This document shows positions 11,238 to 23,890 of a stretch of DNA of 64,000 nt, piece after piece. Origin of the DNA: Diadophis punctatus similis (taxonomy: Eukaryota > Chordata > Lepidosauria > Squamata > Dipsadidae); the NCBI GenBank assembly GCA_023053685.1, contig JALIGW010000004.1, forward strand, positions 86,568,249 through 86,632,248, in the 5' to 3' direction. The stretch's first letter is position 1; every line of letters begins with the position of its first letter. The notes beneath the pieces are model-generated. The model saw only the letters and a program-made list of their open reading frames with translations, was not told the DNA's origin and did no database searches. Both the position numbers and the translations under genes were made by a program.

Positions 11238-13440
11238 CAAGCCAAAGAGACTTCGGTTGCCGCAGCACCATCCGGACTGCAGAAGAAGGTCAAGAGAACG
11301 CTACCCAACCCGCCTCCCGAGGACCTTTCGGTAGGAACACAACCGACTTTCTCCAGCGTGGGATCAGTTTCACGCCGGAGGATATGCAGAAGCAACACAA
11401 TGGCCAGAGCTAAAATCCTCCAGGATATAGACAGAGAACTAGACTTGGTAGAAAGAGAGTCTGCTAAGCTTCGCAAAAAACAAGCAGAGCTTGACGAGGA
11501 AGAAAAAGAAATAGACGCAAAACTCCGGTATCTGGAAATGGGCATAAACCGACGCAAGGAAGCCCTGCTCAAGGAAAGAGAGAAGAGGGAGAGAGCCTAC
11601 TTGCAAGGGGTAGCGGAGGAACGCGATTATATGTCCGACAGTGAAGTCAGCAGCACCCGGCCGGCCAGGGCAGAATCCCAGCATGGTCTGGAAAGACCGA
11701 GGACTGCACCCCAAACAGAATTCGACCAATTCATACCCCCCCAGACACAACCAGAAACTCAGTTTGCAACTCCTACGAGTCCTTACACACAGTACCAATA
11801 CTCTTCCCCTGCACTTCCTACTCAAGCACCCACTTCCTACACACAGCAATCTCATTACCAGCAGCAGCAGCAGCCTTTATACCAACAGCAGGTTTTGCCC
11901 TACCAAACCCAAACCGTGGTGCCCGTGTCCTTCCCTCCCCAGGCTCAACCCTCACCAACTTTACAACCTTCCTATCAGCTCTCCTCTCCATTGATGATGA
12001 TCCCGCAGAAGGCAAGGCAAACTTCATTATACATGGAACCCAAGATAACAACAAACTATGACGTCATCCGCAACTCGTCTCTCATGATAGCGCCCGCGTC
12101 CTCTGATAGCGCCTACTCGGTGGCTCATCTGGGCAGCAAGTATAGCACTTTGGATCTGAGGCTGGGACTGGACGAGAGGAGCAGCATGGCCAGCAGCCCC
12201 ATCTCCAGCACCTCTGGCGACTCCTTCTATGCAGACCTTGACCACCACAGCACACGTGGTTATGTGCTGCTGGATGATATGGGGGATCTCACCAAAGAAG
12301 CGCCAACCCTGAGTTCTGCCTATGGGCTGCACGAAAAAGATCTCGGCAAGGCCGATAGGCTCCTTCGGACCACCGAGGCCCGGAGAGTGCAAGAGGTCCC
12401 AGATTTCCTCTCATCCCTGCAAACGTCTTCCAGGCTGCACAGCTACATGAAGACCGATGAAGACTCCATGGAGGATCCCTATGAACTGAAACTCCTGAAA
12501 CATCAGATCAAGCAGGAGTTCCGAAGGGGCGCAGAAAGCATGGATCACTTGGCTGGCCTCTCCCACTATTATCATGCAGATACGAACTACAGACATTTCC
12601 CCAAGTCTGAGAAATACAGCATAAGCAGGCTCACTCTAGAAAAGCAAGCTGCCAAGCAGCTTCCAGCAGCCCTTCTTTATCAGAAGCAGTCCAAACATAA
12701 AAAGGCTTTGATGGATCCCAAATTATCTAAATTTTCACCCATTCAGGAAAGCAGAGACCTTGAGCTTGATTATTCGACCTATTTGACCTCCAACACCTCT
12801 TCAGTTGGGAGCATCCCCTCCAAAGCAAAACTTCTCCAAGATGACATAACATTTGGCCTTCGGAAAAACATTACAGACCAGCAGAAGTACATCGCTCCCA
12901 CTTTGTCTCATTCCCTGGGAACGAGCCTTGGGGCAGCCCTGAGTGTCAGCATGAGGTCAACTTTTCAGGATGAGGTGGACAAACCTTACGCCAGCGCTAC
13001 CAGATCTAGACCATCTTCAAGGCCGTCCTCTGTCTATGGGCTCGACCTGTCGCTAAAACAAGATTCTTCCAGCTCTTCTTTAAGGTTGAAAGCCCAAGAA
13101 GCCGAACCCCTTGATGTTTCCTTCAGCCATGCAGCTCCTTCTGGAAGGACTAAGCCTACCAGCCTACCCATAAGTCAAAGCAGAGGGCGGATTCCAATAG
13201 TCGCACAGAACTCAGAAGAAGAGAGTCCATTAAGTCCAGTGGGGCAGCCGATGGGGATGGCCAGAGCGGCCGCTGGGCCGCTGCCCCCCATATCTGCAGA
13301 CACCAGGGATCAGTTTGGCTCAAGCCATTCCTTGCCCGAAGTCCAGCAGCACATGAGGGAGGAGTCACGCGCTCGGGGCTACGATCGAGATATTGCCTTC
13401 TTCATGGACGACTTCCAGCATGCCATGTCAGATAGTGAAG
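11238..13440 (+). CDS. PCLO: PCLO window exon 3: CC3 coiled coil, Gln-rich and Ser-rich region
   Basis: 2,203 bases, starting QAKETS after tgtgtgcag and ending in MSDSE|G at gaag|gtaaac. Residues from 11400 ([13 protein letters not shown] through [11 protein letters not shown], to about 11610) form a highly charged amphipathic helix. By position this is CC3, the segment by which piccolo and bassoon contact ELKS/CAST. It continues into a Tyr/Gln/Pro-rich stretch with a CAG run (11860-11875), then a long Ser-rich region ending [14 protein letters not shown] just before the PDZ linker. In-frame read-through would stop at 13533, so splicing at 13440 is favoured by the fit with exon 4. Confidence 0.95.
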
Positions 13441-14056
13441 GTAAACCAGACTTCAGGCTGCCTTCTCCATTTCACAGCACAAACCCTAATTTTATGCATG
13501 TGTCTGATTTCAACATCTGTTGGGAACTAGGGTAACTTTTTTTAAAAGCACCTTTCTACATTTCTGTACATGTAAATATGTCTGGAGTGTGTAGGCATGT
13601 TCTTCTCCGCTTGCTGACCTCGCTGTACATTGGCAGACTTGCATTTTGTCACTTTTGTTTGCATGTGCATTTTTCTTTGCTCTTTGCTGGTTTTTCAGAA
13701 AGTTTTTCCCCCGGGACTGGTTTAGTGGGAAAGGTCTTCAGGGCACTATTGTTGAGAAACCACATTATTGATTGTAACAACTTAATCAATACAAGATCTT
13801 GATTAAATGCAATTGCACCATTAACTCCCTTATCTCTGAGCTTCAGGCATCGCTTGCTCTCGTGTCTCCTTGCCTGCTTGCACTGCCGTAACATGTTATC
13901 GTCACCTGTCCCTGGATTACCGAGGAGTAAGAGATGGGCGGCCAATGGTTGCAGGTAGAGCTGGATCTCAGGAGGGACAAAAACACCTGCTCCCTCTAAG
14001 CAGTGGGTTCCCTCTTCCACAGCAGAGGGTGGCGGATCAGCTCCCGTCCCGTCATG

Positions 14057-14286
14057 AGCTGAAGTGGTGCAGTGGTTAAATGCTGCGACTGCAGGCTGAC
14101 TGCTAGTTCAGCAGTTCAGCTGTTCAAATCTCACTAGGCTCAAGGTTGACTCAGCCTTCCATCCTTCCGAGGTCGGTAAAATGAGGACCCAGATTGTTGG
14201 GGGCAATATGCTGAACTCTGTAAACCGCTTAGAGAGGGCTGTAAAGCACTATGAAGCGGTATATAAGTCTAAGTGCTATTGCTATG
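14057..14286 (+). mobile_element. tRNA-derived SINE (abundant squamate family)
   Basis: Begins GAGCTGAAGTGGTGCAGTGG (a pol III A-box region), has a B-box-like GTTCAAATCTCAC, and ends in AAGTGCTATTGCTAT. The same body (GTCGGTAAAATGAGGACCCAG...GGCGGTATATAAGTC type) recurs on both strands at 19066, 19245 and 24691, so it is a multicopy family. Confidence 0.85.
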
Positions 14287-14719
14287 AATTTTGATTTCAT
14301 TGCTGCAATTTAAAAAAGTTATTTTGCCCAATTCTGTAATCTCAGAAATCCTGAAAGCCAATGCTTGATGGTGGATGCTTCTATGTTAGCCTTATTATGA
14401 AAATTACTAAAAGGGATTGCAGGCTATTATCTCAGTCTATAAGAGCAGTAAGAAAGCTAATCCCTGCAATTTGAGTCTGTTAGCTTGCTCTCAATAATCA
14501 GTAAATTATACCCTGTAAATTTGATCCATGTCTTCTTTTTCTGTGGTTATTATAGAGATGTGAATTATTCCTAAAAGAATTACTTGTCTACTTCATCAGA
14601 GCCATGTAGGTGTCAGTACCTACGTGGCCTTTCAGGGGCAATTATGACAAACAAATACTTCTAGTTAAGAAGGCAGATCTGTTCATTTTCCAACTGCACA
14701 TTTGTTTCTGTGAACACAT

Positions 14720-14784
14720 GCATGCATGCATGCATACATATATATATATATATATAATGTATTATCTACATGAATGTATATATA

Positions 14785-14815
<31 letters not shown>

Positions 14816-15004
14816 ATGTATGTGTGTAGATGTGTATATATAGAGAGAGATTGTGTGTGTCATACATACATGCATACATACATACATACATACATACATA
14901 CATACATACATACATACATACATACGAATAGGAGAACAGGAAAAATCAGATTATTAAACACAATGTGTGTGTGTGTGTGTGTGTTTACACACACACACAC
15001 ACAC
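14720..15004 (+). repeat. Compound microsatellite (CATG/TA/TG/CATA/CA)n
   Basis: Consecutive arrays: (TGCA)n near 14720, (TA)n at 14736-14756, (TG)n near 14796-14815, a long (CATA)n at about 14870-14924, then (GT)n at 14964-14983 and a complementary (CA)n at 14987-15003. The GT and CA arrays could fold into a hairpin. Confidence 0.9.
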
Positions 15005-15489
15005 CATAAAATGTTAATGTGTTTAGTAATCTACTTTTTTCCTATTTATTTCTATATTGTTTATGTTTTTGAATATCTTAGTATATGTTTGACTTTTAGC
15101 TTGAGCCATGATTACATGTCCTGTTACCACAATTTGTTTTGGTTTTGTTATTAATGTTGGTCTATAACTGCGGTAACATTTGTAATATTAAAAGAAGAGG
15201 AATTATCAAGCATATATTATATTTCTGTAAATTACACTTTTAAAATTTAGTCTTCAAGTCAGTGTTTTTTAAAATTAAATCTATGTAAGCAGATAGAAAT
15301 ATTGGTTATTTTTATAGTTTAATTTTTTTGGAACTGTATGGTTCCCTCTCAGAATCTGTCCAAGAATTCCATATCAGCAATTAGTATCTGTCTGGAAAGT
15401 TTTCAGAAGTAAACATTAAAACAATTTAAACGTCTGAGAAATCATCTTGTTACTATATTCTTATCCTAACATCTGTAATACTCCTACCT

Positions 15490-15632
15490 TCTCCTATTTT
15501 TCCCTCACAACAACCCTTTGAGGTAGGTTCAGCTGTGAGAGGGTGGCCCAAAGTCACCCAGCCTGCCTAAGGTGGGTCTAGAATTCACAGCCTCCTGGTT
15601 TCTACTGCAACCATGGCACCAAACTGGTTCTC
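15490..15632 (-). mobile_element. Sauria-type SINE, minus strand
   Basis: Read on the minus strand it shows GAGAACCAGTTTGGTGCCAT, then CAGGAGGCTGTGAATTCTAG and GGTGACTTTGGGCCAC, ending in CCTCAAAGGGTTGTTGTGAG. These are the hallmark segments of the tRNA-derived Sauria SINE of lizards and snakes. The copy is diverged and its start is clipped. Confidence 0.75.
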
Positions 15633-15756
15633 ATGTTGGTGACACCAAAACATTTGATCTCCAAATTTGATTGACGTGATCTCAGGGCCTGCCTATAACT
15701 CAAGGACCATGACTCACTTAACCAACTGCCGCACAACAGGACAACATATTGTCCAT

Positions 15757-15808
15757 CAGTGTTTTTCAGCCTATGATCCCCCAGCCATCATAAAGTTGAG
15801 AAACACTG
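15757..15808. mobile_element. Short hAT-like inverted repeat
   Basis: CAGTGTTTTTCAGCC at the left and GTTGAGAAACACTG at the right form imperfect terminal inverted repeats around only about 25 bases. This is a common MITE remnant in amniotes. No target duplication is visible. Confidence 0.5.
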
Positions 15809-16526
15809 GGATGGATAATGTTTTAGACACTGCATAACATACAGTATTTAATTAAAGGTAGATTTATTATTATAGGGAAAAAAGGAAAGTAGAAATGATT
15901 GGTTGAATCTGTTTGTAGGTTGTTCTAGGATTTAAAATCAGTGGATCACCAATATTTATATAAATGTCAGCAATGTGCTAAAAGCAGGAAACACATTTTT
16001 AAAGTTATGTTAAAATATACGGTACTTCCAAGCCCATTGTGGGCATGAATGCATCATTTCCATAAAATTAGCCCTGAAGGTAAGTAATGCTTGAACTCTG
16101 AAAATTGACACCCAAGGCTGATTCTCCATCTACTATCACAGCCACTAGCTACGTCGAATGGGTCATACCGTATTCTGACATTAGTGGCTATGGTTGAAAT
16201 GCAGGTAAAGGACAGTCTCTAAACACTTATACACATGCTTATGAAGCCACCTGCTGACAGAAACCAATTCAGAAGTGTTAAATATTTAAGTAACTAAAGG
16301 CCAAAGGGATTAAGTTATTCTAATATCTACACAGTCTTAATTGGGCACCGCCCATTTGTGTTTGCGCCTAATTTACATTTGTCCGCTTCATCTTTTGTGT
16401 GCTATTTTAGCTTTGCAATGCATGCCCAGGTATGAGCTGCTTTGTGCATGTTGACTGCGCATCCAAGATTGTTAGTCTTCTGACAGCTCCTACTCAGAGT
16501 CTATGCTGTGTCCTTGGTTTTCAAAG

Positions 16527-16663
16527 CCTACCACCTGCGTCAGGAAGAAACAGATTGGTTCGACAAACCTCGGGAGCCCCGTCTGGAGAATGGGCCTGCT
16601 TTTGACAGCAGGCTGCCAGATAAGTTAGCCCACTCAAGACCACCGAGCCAGCATCAGGACCAA
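16527..16663 (+). CDS. PCLO: PCLO window exon 4: pre-PDZ linker
   Basis: 137 bases between ttttcaaag and gtaaga. It encodes [18 protein letters not shown]... and ends at QHQDQ. The sequence is a close match to the well-conserved stretch before piccolo's PDZ domain. Phase 1 in and phase 0 out fit exons 3 and 5. Confidence 0.96.
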
Positions 16664-19065
16664 GTAAGAATGCTATTTCTTTTCGATCAAGAATATTGCT
16701 TAAGAAAGTCCATTTCAAGAAAACTCCATTCTCCAGTCCTTTTGCAAAAAGTATTATAGGCCTTTGCAGCTCTTTTTAATGGTTCTCACACTGACCTGCA
16801 CCTAAGAGAATTAACATCAAGTGCTTTGACTAAGAAGACCAAAATAAAATGGTTCTCACAAATAAATGCAAATCTACATGTTCCGGGATAATGTTGCTGG
16901 ATCCAATCTGGGTCAGTCACTGGGACCAGAGGTTTAGTCTTCTCAGTTTTGGGACTCATGCTGGAGCCCATCCTCAGGGAACCCCCCCCCCTCTCTCTCT
17001 TCTGTCACAGAAGTTCCCTGAGGTTGGGCTCTAGCACAAGTCTGAACGCTCAGAAGACCACACCTCTGGTCCTGGTGAACAGCCCAGATTGGACCCTAAA
17101 ATGGTTCTCCCCTACTGCTGGCGAAATAAATTGATAATAATGCCAATAATTAGATGTATGCAATGCAGATCTGTCCCAAGCATTTTAATCAGAAGCAGGA
17201 ATACATTAGGGTATCTGGACTGGCATTGTTGGGGAAATCCAGTAATAGTCCCACAACAAGCATTTGTGGGCGTGCTCTAGTTCTGGGAATGAATCGGCCA
17301 CATATCTACTTTTCCTTTGCCCCTGAGGTCCTTCTTAGAGCTTGGGACTGAATGCTCCACTAATCATAAATCACTTCAGTTGGTCCCAACAGGCAACTGA
17401 ATTGTTTCCTGCTAAAAGTTGACTATTCCAAAATTTCTAGATAAGGAGCTAAATTCTGTGCTACAGCAATTGAAGTTGTTATATATGAACAAATTCACAT
17501 TCTGCGTGGTTAGTTTCTGTTACAAACAAGGCTTATATACTAGTTATTTTTCTTTTAGCAGATGTTTTTGTGGGGACTGCAACAAGTAAGATTAAAAAAT
17601 AAAATTTGTCTTAACAACTCTTTGATGGGCAGCATCAACAAATTACATAAAATATCCAAATATTGATTTGGAATTAGCATTTTTTCAAAAGGACTTTCAA
17701 TGCAGTGGTTTCAATTTTGGGCAGTTAAAAAAAATTGTTCCTCCTTTTCTTGTGCTCCATCTCTTTCCTGGCTTTCTCCAATGTGCAGCTCTGACAAAAA
17801 GGAAAGACGTTTCCTCTTGTTTAGATAAGTGAGGAATTATCAGAAAATGAGGCCGTATTTCACAAAAAATGAAAATATTCATGAAACCTTTTCATTCAGA
17901 GCTATCTAGAACGGCAGGCCAATGTAATCTAAGCCAAGGGCTGGGAAATTCCTATTTTTATAGGAATTACCTAAGAGTCGAGATGAGCATTTCTGCATCG
18001 CGTGACCTAAGCAGTGAATTGAAGGCAGCCCTTCTGCAGATTTTGCATTTTAAAGCCTGGCTCGTCTACTGCCTTGCCTGGTAAATTATCTTGTCATAGT
18101 GCTGCTTCGGCTACTGTGTTGAAAGATGTATTAAACGGAACGGGAGACCTGTGCTATAAGGTTACTTATGTAAGCAGATAATAACAGGCAGATTGCATAA
18201 GTGACATATTTGTGCATTACATTTTTTTACAACATTCACGAATTGGAAAACAAGTAACATTTGGTTGGAGACCATTCCTTTTACTTTCCTGTTTTTCTGC
18301 CTCAGCTACAGCAGCAAAGCTAATGAACCTTCTACTACCAGACACGCAAAACAAACAAGGATCCCAAAGTGTACACTCTGCAAAGTGTACAGCCCAATTT
18401 TTTTTTAAAAAAAAAAGGTTTGAAGCATCACTGCAAACCACAGTGCTTCCTACATTAATAGCATATTCCCCTCTTTCCATCACCAAACACACCTAATTTC
18501 CCCTCCAATAATCCACATATACAATAAGTTAAAAAACAGTTCCAGAAAGATCATACAGTTAGGATGTTGGAAATGTCATTTGGACATACAGAGGATGGAA
18601 GAAAAGCACATTTTGGCTTAGTTTGAGGAGAAACCGAGGGCCAGAGATTGGAGCATAGACAAATGGACCTGAATGTTTTCTTGAATGTGCCATTTAGGAC
18701 AGAAGATTCAACAGATTCACTTTGATCTCTCCCTCTGAACAATTGTTCTGGCTCAGATTGCAGAGAAATTTCTCAGTTGTCTCCTGAAAGGCCTTTTTGA
18801 AATCAAACCTTTGTTTTGGTTTCATTCAATAAGCAATTTATCAGTAACAACCAAAGACCATAAACAGATCAGAAAATTGGAAGTATTTTTTCTCAAAGAG
18901 AACTCAGCCATTGGTGTCTTCCAGGGGACATCAACTGACCATCTGGGGAAGTGAATTATTCATTGACACCTGCCGGGAAGTTTATTTCAATTTTTCACTC
19001 TAAACTCTATCCTTTGATTACCTGGTGGTCTCCCATCCAGCTACTGCATCTCAGATCCACTGTAC

Positions 19066-19240
19066 AATAGCAATAGCACTTAGACTTATATACCACTTCA
19101 TAGTGCTTTACAGCCCTCTAAGCGGTTTACAGAGTTCAGCATATTGCCCCCAACAATCTGGGTCCTCATTTTACCGACCTCAGAAGGATGGAAGGCTGAG
19201 TCAAGGATTGAACTCCTGGCAAAGGAGGGAAGGAAGGAAG
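19066..19240 (-). mobile_element. tRNA-derived SINE, truncated, minus strand
   Basis: Same family as 14057-14286, reversed: it starts AGCAATAGCACTTAGACTTA and loses similarity after GGCTGAGTCAAGG, before the tRNA head. A (GGAA)n stretch at 19225-19244 joins it to the next copy. Confidence 0.85.
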
Positions 19241-19244
19241 GAAG

Positions 19245-19469
19245 GGCAATAGCACTTAGACTTATATACCGCTTCATAGTGCTTTACAGCCCTCTCTAAG
19301 CGATTTACAGAGTTCAGCATATTGCCCCCAACAAGCTGGGTCCTCATTTTACCCACCTCGGAAGGATGGAAGGCTGAGTCAACCTTGAGCCGGTGAGATT
19401 TGAACAGCTGAACTGCTGAACTAGCAGTAGCCTGCAGTGCTGCATTTAACCACTGCGCCACCTCGGCTC
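19245..19469 (-). mobile_element. tRNA-derived SINE, near full length, minus strand
   Basis: Runs from GGCAATAGCACTTAGACTTA to GCGCCACCTCGGCTC, the tRNA-like head with both promoter boxes on the minus strand. It lies immediately after a truncated copy in the same direction, a tandem arrangement. Confidence 0.88.
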
Positions 19470-20534
19470 ATACAAGTAAAAGAGAAACTGTGACAAACTT
19501 GATCAATATTATTCCCCAATCCAAACTTCTCCCATGGTTGGTCCCAATAAACATTCAGCTCAGTAGACCCTGTTGTTACAAAAATACAATGTATTGATCC
19601 TTGAAACAGTAATTGTCAAGCGCAAAGGATAAGGACCATACGTCAAGTGGCAATCCGAAAATAATTTATTTATTGTGAAAAGAATGTCTATACACAAGAA
19701 TCCAATCAACTAAAGTTCAGTACTAAATCTGGGCCAGATAAGGGTCAACGAAATTCAAGAGGGGTTGGACTTGGACTGTTTGTGGCAACGTAACAACTCT
19801 AAACTGATGACACATTTAACTCTGTCCCTCCCAGCTCTGCTTGCTCTTCCCCTACAGTAATAATAATAAAAATGCCAAATCCAGTCTAAACATCTGATTG
19901 ACTTTGCGATGGACCATAATAAGTTATTACTTGTGTGCCATTCAACACTCAAAGATTCTGATCCAACATATAGGCAGCATTTTAGTTTTCCTTGTGTATT
20001 TTCCAGAATTTAATACATTCTTTTTTTTTAACAATCTGCAGCCGACCATAACGTTCATATGGAGTTAGCTTTTACAGGAGTATTTTAATTTCAATGGAAG
20101 ATGTATTGATGGCCAACGCAGCTTTCAAAGCAATAGTATTACAAGACAATATTTAAACTGTCCATTTTGGCTGCTATATGTCATACAAACTGAAATTCTT
20201 GTGTGATCTTCAAGGGCACAAAAATATTTAATTTAATGCAAGTTAAATTAGAATAATCCAAAAGGAGTCTGACAGGATATAAGTTACCAGCATTAGTGTG
20301 CCTAACCTCAGAAAAGGCTGCTGTGGGCATTCCAGTTGGTCATGGCATTTTATTTTATTTTTTATTTTTTTATTTTTGCATTGACTGCGAAATTCATTCC
20401 ATGTAACCCTGGGTGGCTTCTCCCTGAGTTCTGGCAGGGAGGATACCAAAAATGGGCCCTCATCCCACAATTGAGAGGGCTTTGTTGTGAATAGCCTCTC
20501 CAGCTCACAAGGGTGGGGTCTGAAGCGTTTCCTC

Positions 20535-20803
20535 CAGAGGTTGGTTGCTCCCGGTTCGGAATGTCCCCCCCCTCGCCGAACCAGGAGCGATTGCTGGCTG
20601 GCCACGCCCCTGAACCGGCTCTCTCGGCAGCGCCATAGGCGGCGCCATCTTGTTTTTGCTTCTGCACATGTGTAGAAGCTTGGTTTTCAGCACTGGGCAT
20701 GTGTGCGCTCGCACCGCACGGCCACACGCCGCACAATGCGCGCACGGCCACGCAGCACAGGAGGAAGCAAACTAGCAGCGATGTAAGTTAGAACCCATCC
20801 CTG
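20535..20803. mobile_element. hAT MITE with perfect 8-base target duplication
   Basis: Left end CAGAGGTTGGTTGCTCCC and right end GTTAGAACCCATCCCTG are imperfect inverted repeats. The 8-base GTTTCCTC flanks both sides exactly (20527-20534 and 20804-20811), the hallmark of hAT transposition. The interior is GC-rich (about 20540-20770) with no transposase. Confidence 0.8.
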
Positions 20804-20811
20804 GTTTCCTC

Positions 20812-21615
20812 CCCCTCCGGACTCCGACTGCTTCCAGGTGCTGGACGAGGGCTTCCACCTCTCCCCCATTCAACCCAGGCTGGATCTGGATAGATGCTAT
20901 GCTGGGGTGATGCCCTCTCCTGGATCAATGGAAGCCTCAGATTGGGCGTTAACCAGCATAGGAGCAAAGATCAGGCTGGAGGGCACCTCCAACACAAGGC
21001 CAAAGCAACCAGTGGGAAGCCCTGCTGTGACCCAGTGCTTAGCATCCCCAGATCTGGTAGCCGCGGATAATCCAGTGGCCAGCCAGGCCAAAAGCCACTC
21101 TCTGGCAAGACAGGCCAGCCAAGTCCCATCATGCTCATCCACAGAGCCACCCAAGGACCAAGATTTGGGTCCAGAGCACAGGTCTGTGTCCTGATGGCCA
21201 CAAGTTCAGATCATCTGCTTCTTCTGTGGCTCTCTGTAGCTCTTTCTCCACAAGGATTTTGGGGAGCTTGGAGGTAGGATAATAGTAGTTGAGTATAAAA
21301 AGACCTAGGCAGCCCTTTTGAGAAGGGAACAGAGAAGTGATTCTTTCAGAGGTGCCAGCGTTGTCCTCTCCTATAAAGAGGTGACTATCCAGGAGAGGTG
21401 GAAAGACCTCCACAAGTGCTGGAAAAAAGCCTCTCCGCTTCCTTGGGAGACATAAGCTTCCGAGCTAAGGTTGCAAGAGCCCACGTAAGCTTGTTCTTCC
21501 TTTCCTTTGCTTGAGAGGCAGAACATCTTGGTTTGAGGGTGCATAATGTCTCTTGGCATAGGAGCCATGGCAGGCTTGGCGCAAGAAGAGGAAAAACCCA
21601 AAGTAGATGGGGCCA
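20812..21615. other. Unassigned block with a 118-codon open frame
   Basis: Higher GC than its surroundings. A + strand open frame (20838-21194) and minus-strand open frames overlap here, but none shows a family I recognise. A TATAAAAAG at about 21294-21302 is the only promoter-like motif. It could be the inside of an undescribed transposable element. No function is claimed. Confidence 0.3.
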
Positions 21616-22805
21616 ATTTATTTTTATTTTTTTAAAATATAATTATTGCTTTTTTTAAATTTTCATAACTTTGCTGGGGATTGGGAAGTCGCCATTGGGA
21701 AAAAAATAGGCCACAGCTCTTTTCCTTATCTATCTATGGGCTATTATGAAATTGAATGGGTTTTTTTTAAAGGAAAATACACTGTGCTACTTCCTTCCCT
21801 GTTTAAAGATGATGGAATAACAAATAGGAAAGAAAAACTTTTGGATTTTTTCATTTTTGTTGCTGGAGGGTGGGTGGGTTAAAGAGTATAAAAAAATGGG
21901 TATCTTAGTGTAAAGTCATGGAACAATCTTTCAGTATTTCTCTATATCTTAAATGTGAGCCAGTCTCTGACTGTAGTTGCAGGAGAATGTATTTATTATT
22001 CTGCACCCATAAGAAATTTATATAGCGTTTTCCCAGATTAAAGTGTCGTAACAAAGAAAGTTTTCAAACAGAAAACACTATCCATTTTTCCATGTATTTT
22101 GCTTATTACCTTCAGTTTCTATCCACAAGAAATATACTGGGTCAGTTATCTTCATCCTGCCAATCATCATTTTCACCGTTTGCGGCAGACAATCCAAATA
22201 CAACATTGATCTCCGGATACCCATAAAGGCTGGGTTTATAGGCATATTTATTACAAAGATTTACAATGACCATGAAACATTGTTAGGACTGTGTGTTTGC
22301 CCAGTTAATTCAGAAGTGCACAACTATGGATGTGGCAACCTTCACGTGAAAGTATTGAACCAACCCAAACAGAGAAGGCCCAGACATGGATACACCCCTT
22401 TGGCTTTTTTCTGAACATGTACAGCAAGTGTAAGGAATATTTATGATAGTTAAACTTTTCACACCAATGTGAGATGATTGAAGAACCTCATGGGAGGAGA
22501 TTTTATGAACAAAGAAATTTATAATTAGCAAGTATTTGGCCCTTCTTCAGTTCCAAAATATTCTCTGAATTTTTAAACTACAGTAGAAAAAGCATATGAA
22601 GAGTTAATCGTTATTCAGATTTTGTACTGTTTTTATTAAAGCCATTTAGATATTTGTACGAACATTTGTTTTAATCTGTGCTTAAATATTATTCCAACCA
22701 GAGAACCAGGACTACTAAAAAGAAAGTAACCCTCCTACTTACAAATAGTCATGAAGATACAGTTTTATATCACAATTTACGGCCTCAGCTTATGACTTTA
22801 TTATG

Positions 22806-23040
22806 TCAGGGTTCCAGAAAACACCCCCAATGAAATAAAACTCCGAGGCCAGAAGTTCCTAGAAGTTCCAATTTATTAGAGATGTCATGTTGGCACATCT
22901 GGGGAAACCCGAATCTGAAAGCTTCCAGGATTTCCCTACCCAGTTGAAAATTCACAACCCTGCCCCACACCCACAAGCTCATCACATGGTCCAATCCAAT
23001 CTTCACATCCAATCTTCACATTCAACTGCATTTGTCATTT
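22806..23040 (-). mobile_element. Possible LTR 3' part (R-U5-like), minus strand
   Basis: Read on the minus strand it has AATAAA (in TCTAATAAATTGG), then about 55 bases to a CTGGAACCCTGACA end, an arrangement seen at LTR R-U5 borders. No internal retroviral coding sequence is adjacent. The call is weak because only one copy is visible. Confidence 0.3.
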
Positions 23041-23142
23041 GTCCTTGAGTAAAGAATTTTGTTATGAATAACTTTCTACCGCTCCAACAAAAAAACCCCT
23101 CCCAATTTCCCAGGCTTAAATATGTGGCAGATGAAGCAAACA

Positions 23143-23890
23143 GAAATTTATTTATTTTATTTATTTATTAATAATTCTTATAGGCTGCCCAACTCCCGTA
23201 GGACTCTGGGCGGCGTACAACATAGAAAAGAACAATTAGTTAAAAAAACATTAAGAAAATTAAAAATAGATTTAAAAATTAAAAATATTTCCAACATTCG
23301 TACATGGGGAGGCCATATCTCAATTCATTGGTCTCTAAACCCACGCCTGCGGGAAGAGCCATGTTTTCACGGCCTTACGGAAGGCCAGTAAGGTGGGGAT
23401 AACCCGGTTCTCTGGTGGTAGCTGGTTCCACAGAGACGGAGCTCCCACAGAGAAGGCTCTCCCCCGCGGTCCCGCAAACTGGCATTGCTTGGCTGACAGG
23501 ACCTGGAGGAGACCAACTCTGTGGGATCTAACCAGTCGTAGGGAGGAATGCGGTAGGATGCGGTCCCGAAGATATCCTGGCCCCAAGTCATGTAGGGCTT
23601 TAAAGGTTATAACCAACATCTTAAATTACTTCTGAAGACTAATGGGCAGCCAATGCAGCTGGCGGAAAATAGGTATTACGTGGGTGTATCTTGGTGCACC
23701 CACCACAGCACGCGCAGCTGCATTTTGCACCAGTTGCAGTCTCCTGACACTCTTCAAGGGTAGCCCCATGTAGAACGCATTACAGTAGTCCAGCCGGGAG
23801 GTGATGAGGGTGTGAGTGACTGTGAGCAAGGCCTCCCTCTCCAAGAAGGGTTGCAATTGGCACACAAGGCGAACCTGTGCAAATAATGGC
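23143..23890 (-). mobile_element. L2-clade LINE fragment, 3' end, minus strand
   Basis: Two minus-strand frames, broken by a frameshift near 23622, encode the region downstream of the reverse transcriptase catalytic site: LDYCNAFYMGLPLKSVRRLQ, then FKALHDLGPGYLRD and GRAFSVGAPSLWNQLPPE. The same protein occurs at 52425-52841. The 3' end carries the TTTATTTATT-type tail (23143-23170). It is 5'-truncated, as usual for LINEs. Confidence 0.85.

Larger units (their letters stand above)
13441..16526 (+). other. PCLO intron with SINEs and microsatellites
   Basis: Contains a tRNA SINE (14057-14286), a compound microsatellite (about 14720-15004), a Sauria-type SINE on the minus strand (15490-15632) and a 52-base hAT-like inverted repeat (15757-15808). 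The rest is unremarkable AT-rich sequence. Confidence 0.8.

Noticed and set aside
13441..13535. Extension of exon 3 by 31 codons to a stop (alternative short piccolo end)
   Set aside because: A consensus gtaaac donor sits at 13441 and exon 4 continues the conserved protein in phase. No poly(A) signal is close by, so this is ordinary read-through.
18212..18260. MHYIFLQHSRIGK-like translation resembling the piccolo pre-PDZ segment
   Set aside because: There is no fitting splice acceptor or phase, and the real exon with FPHAR is at 24281. Chance resemblance.
20838..21194. 118-codon + strand frame as a host gene
   Set aside because: No recognised domain, no exon context and overlapping antisense frames. 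More likely part of an unknown repeat.
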